Shown: positions 14,931 to 16,745 of the stretch, piece after piece
How the letters are laid out: the number at the start of each line of letters is the position of its first letter
Numbering within the stretch: position 1 is the first letter of the stretch
The notes under the pieces: generated by a model
What the model was told of the DNA's origin: nothing
The model's input: only the letters and a program-made list of their open reading frames with translations
Database searches by the model: none
Made by a program: the position numbers and the translations under genes
Assembly (NCBI GenBank): GCA_031281115.1
Contig: JAITFV010000177.1
Span: forward strand, 1-16,745
Source of the DNA: Oscillospiraceae bacterium
GTDB lineage: Bacteria > Bacillota > Clostridia > Oscillospirales > Ruminococcaceae
Length of the DNA: 16,745 nucleotides
Reading direction: 5' to 3'

Positions 14931-15086
14931 TACAATCACCTCGCTAAAAGTATAATCTCTACTTATGTTTATGCTATGGACGTGCTATAAAATCACAACC
15001 CCAAAACTCTGTACAGAGCTTCGCAAAAATTACCGCAGCACGTTGCACTGCAGCCAATTACGCCTTTAGTGTCGGATATTTGCTGA
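14931..15086. promoter_or_regulatory. Control region between the recombinase operon and truncated XRE gene
   Basis: The region contains a perfect 12-bp palindrome CTCTGTACAGAG (15007-15018). It also has AAGTA/TACTT inverted repeats (14948-14964) overlapping a TATACT-like -10 on the minus strand. No complete -35 and -10 pair was convincing. These symmetric sites are candidate operators for a repressor such as the XRE protein whose remnant follows. The rest shows no ORF. Confidence 0.35.
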
Positions 15087-15443
15087 CCGCCTTCCGATTC
15101 GCCCGGGCGGATACGTCATTACCGTGACGCACAACGGTATTATAATCATTATGAAACTGGCAGAAACGAGCCGGATAATACAACACTCAAACAAATAGCT
15201 GTTTTTTTTAATGTCTCTCTTGATTATTTGCTTGATATTACTGATAACCCTATTCCCTTGAACAATGAGGACAAACCGGAAGTGATTCAAAAAACATTGA
15301 AAGAAGTAATTCAAGATTCCGATGAGCTTTCCAATGAGAGCAAAGCGGATTTGTTGAAGCATACTGATTTATTAAAGTTGCGTGACAGGGCAGGGCTTAT
15401 TGAAACCGCTTCTGAATTTTATATTAAACCTGTCGAAAGTTAG
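15087..15443 (+). pseudogene. XRE-family regulator, 5'-truncated
   Basis: An open frame runs from just after a TGA (15084) to TAG at 15443 with no ATG, GTG or TTG until 15228. Clear Cro/CI homology starts near 15129: AQRYYNHYETGRNEPDNTTL, then KQIAVFFNVSLDYLLDITDN, the recognition and last helices of the fold. A helical acidic tail follows (PEVIQKTLKEVIQDSDELSN and LLKLRDRAGLIETASEFYI). The first two HTH helices and the start codon are missing, replaced by an unrelated GC-richer stretch (PPSDSPGRIRHYRD). Intact homologues usually begin about 25-30 residues earlier. This is likely the element's former immunity-type repressor, lost through deletion or rearrangement. A short product from TTG 15228 lacks DNA-binding residues. 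Confidence 0.75.
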
Positions 15444-15498
15444 AATTTATCTTTCGGAATGGTTGAAATGGATTTTCAACATTTAGAGAGGTGACATA

Positions 15499-16383
15499 AT
15501 GTCAGCGGTGCTTTTTGTTCCGAAACTTTTATTAAAGCTAACCCTGTTGATTATCGGCGGGGTTTTGTATGTTGTTACTTTTGCCTTTACAATTATTGCC
15601 GCACTTTCTTCTTGCGTTACGAACATTATAGGCACTCTTCTCATAATGGGGGGCGTTTTAGGCGGTGTGCTTAGTTTGTATAGGTATAGTCAAGACGGTG
15701 CTACATTGCAGGAAAATATATTTATGGTTTTAGCAATTTTATTCTTAATTGCGATAGGGGTTATTCTTCTTTTTTTGCCCGTAATTGGTGCACATCTTAC
15801 TAAAATTCCTTTATTTATTTTTGAGCAGGCGGGGAAAATATCGCTGACTATCGAAAAGAAAGTGAAACCCGGCGTAGTTTCTTATAAAGCGTTATTACGT
15901 GACACCCAAAGAAATTCAAGTTTACCTGTCAGAATTGAAGCCGTGGATTTATTTTTGGAAGCACGCGCAAGAGCTGAAAAAGAAATCCTCGAAGAACAAA
16001 AATATGGAAGCAACTACATTGACAGACTCGTTAATAAAGAAAGAGAACGTCAACGCAAAGCCGAAAGAAGCCGAAAAAGAAATGAAACTGCTCGTGATGA
16101 AATCATAGAACGTAAGCAACAGAAAGATAACGCGATGGTGCCCGAAAGCAAACCAAAACAGGGCGGCAATTTTAATGAAGAAAACCTTATCCATACGACA
16201 GTCAGAAAAGAAAAAGTGCGCTCAAAATCCGAAGTCATCATTGCTAATGCGCTTCATTACAACAACATTGAATATAAGTATGAAGGCGGTATCTTTCTAA
16301 AAGGTAAACTGTATCGCCCAGACTTTGTCATCAAGCATGGAGGAAAGCAGTTCAAAAACAGGAGGAAATGTCATGAAGTATGA
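15499..16383 (+). CDS. CD1845-like membrane protein fused to a truncated nuclease-like segment
   Basis: This is a 294-residue protein. Residues 1-120 begin MSAVLFVPKLLLKLTLLIIG and contain three or four membrane helices. This start resembles the CD1845-family small membrane proteins of clostridial conjugative transposons. Residues about 120-235 are a highly charged helical segment (NKERERQRKAERSRKRNETA). Residues 235-280 read VRSKSEVIIANALHYNNIEY and then GKLYRPDFVIKHGG, resembling the first half of a PD-(D/E)XK-type nuclease domain. It ends abruptly in FKNRRKCHEV, without the later catalytic part. Both parts normally occur in separate proteins, so I infer a fusion by deletion inside a decaying element. 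AGAGGTG precedes the ATG. A second + frame at 15899-16108 is open but less plausible. Confidence 0.55.
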   Translation: MSAVLFVPKLLLKLTLLIIGGVLYVVTFAFTIIAALSSCVTNIIGTLLIMGGVLGGVLSLYRYSQDGATLQENIFMVLAILFLIAIGVILLFLPVIGAHLTKIPLFIFEQAGKISLTIEKKVKPGVVSYKALLRDTQRNSSLPVRIEAVDLFLEARARAEKEILEEQKYGSNYIDRLVNKERERQRKAERSRKRNETARDEIIERKQQKDNAMVPESKPKQGGNFNEENLIHTTVRKEKVRSKSEVIIANALHYNNIEYKYEGGIFLKGKLYRPDFVIKHGGKQFKNRRKCHEV

Positions 16384-16666
16384 GTATAAAAGCGAACAGT
16401 TATTTCTCGATAAAATCAACGGTGGTTTTCGTGATTTAGAGGAAAATCATTTTTATGATTTAGGAGAGTAATTAAATAAACATGGTAAAGAAGGTTGGGA
16501 GCTAATAAGCGTTATACCGTGTTCTTTTGATAAAACAGCTAAATACGAATATAACAAAGAAGCTATAGAAACGAATCCCCAAAGATTTTATGCAGACGGT
16601 TCATTTAAAGACAAATTTAGTTTTGACCTTGATGAAATTTATCTCATATTCAAAAGAGTATTATAA
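16373..16666 (+). pseudogene. DUF4177-like protein interrupted by an in-frame TAA
   Basis: The gene starts with ATG behind a perfect AGGAGG (16360-16365) and reads MKYEYKSEQLFLDKINGGFR to GE, then TAA at 16469-16471. Without any frame change it continues LNKHGKEGWELISVIP and ends DEIYLIFKRVL before TAA at 16664-16666. The GKEGWELVSV box and closing IFKR strand are typical of DUF4177-like proteins, which are about 60-100 residues long. Total length is 98 codons, with the stop at codon 33. A single substitution (for example CAA or GAA to TAA) would explain it. The start overlaps the end of the preceding gene. The product is presumably non-functional, unless the stop is suppressed. Confidence 0.7.
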
Positions 16667-16695
16667 GGGTTACGCCTTTTTCGTGCGAAAATCTA

Positions 16696-16732
16696 AACAA
16701 TTTAATTATTCCCTACAAATAATTAAATTGTT
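16696..16732. repeat. Perfect 15-bp AT-rich inverted repeat
   Basis: AACAATTTAATTATT pairs perfectly with AATAATTAAATTGTT around the loop CCCTACA. It lies about 30 bases after the DUF4177-like gene. It lacks a following T-run, so it may be a weak terminator, a protein-binding site, or part of a repeat extending beyond the window. Confidence 0.5.
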
Positions 16733-16745
16733 CAAAGGAATAATT

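Noticed and set aside
15899-16108. 69-codon + strand ORF in a second frame inside the membrane-nuclease fusion
   Set aside because: The main frame is open on both sides and carries recognisable sequence downstream; no ribosome binding site was seen for the inner ORF.
1-16745. CRISPR array, tRNA or rRNA genes
   Set aside because: No regularly spaced direct repeats, cloverleaf patterns or rRNA-like conserved stretches were seen by eye; a tRNAscan or CRISPR finder was not run.

Overview
The window looks like a chromosomal segment of a low-to-mid GC Gram-positive bacterium, most likely a member of the Clostridia (Oscillospiraceae-like). This is inferred from strong AGGAGG-type ribosome binding sites, textbook TTGACA/TATAAT promoters, indirect Asn/Gln-tRNA formation (GatB), a motile-type signalling set and a Clostridia-type serine recombinase element. 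No rRNA or tRNA gene and no CRISPR array was seen.

Left part (1-4161), all on the + strand. It holds the 3' end of gatB, a MNT-type nucleotidyltransferase antitoxin followed by a severely truncated HEPN (HepT) partner, a GNAT acetyltransferase, complete aspS, and a membrane-anchored protein of unknown function whose ribosome binding site lies inside the end of aspS. GatB and AspRS fit together: the AspRS has a His at the anticodon-domain position associated with non-discriminating enzymes, which make the Asp-tRNA(Asn) that GatCAB amidates.

Middle part (4190-12870), a signalling region. A small membrane/zinc-ribbon protein (minus strand) and an XRE regulator (plus strand) diverge from a shared region with a consensus promoter and repeated half-sites. 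Next is a consensus promoter driving a methyl-accepting chemotaxis protein and a response-regulator-like protein that has a degenerate HPt-like N-terminus and an atypical Asp-Asn acidic pair. Facing them across a strong hairpin is a 1587-residue hybrid histidine kinase on the minus strand (Cache-like sensor, PAS, GAF, GAF, PAS, GAF, HisKA, HATPase, REC, HPt). The kinase promoter is back-to-back with a possible + strand promoter for a 51-codon small ORF. That ORF resembles, at both ends, a 22-codon ORF just after gatB.

Right part (about 12820-16745), visibly more AT-rich. It looks like one end of an integrated and decaying mobile element. An Amidase_6 gene has lost its 5' part next to an intact large serine recombinase that is preceded by a small overlapping ORF. 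Beyond lie a 5'-truncated XRE regulator, a membrane protein resembling conjugative-transposon CD1845 proteins fused to a truncated nuclease-like segment, and a DUF4177-like gene interrupted by one in-frame TAA. I infer that the recombinase inserted an element into the amidase gene and that the element then lost most of its functions. The other element end is not in the window.
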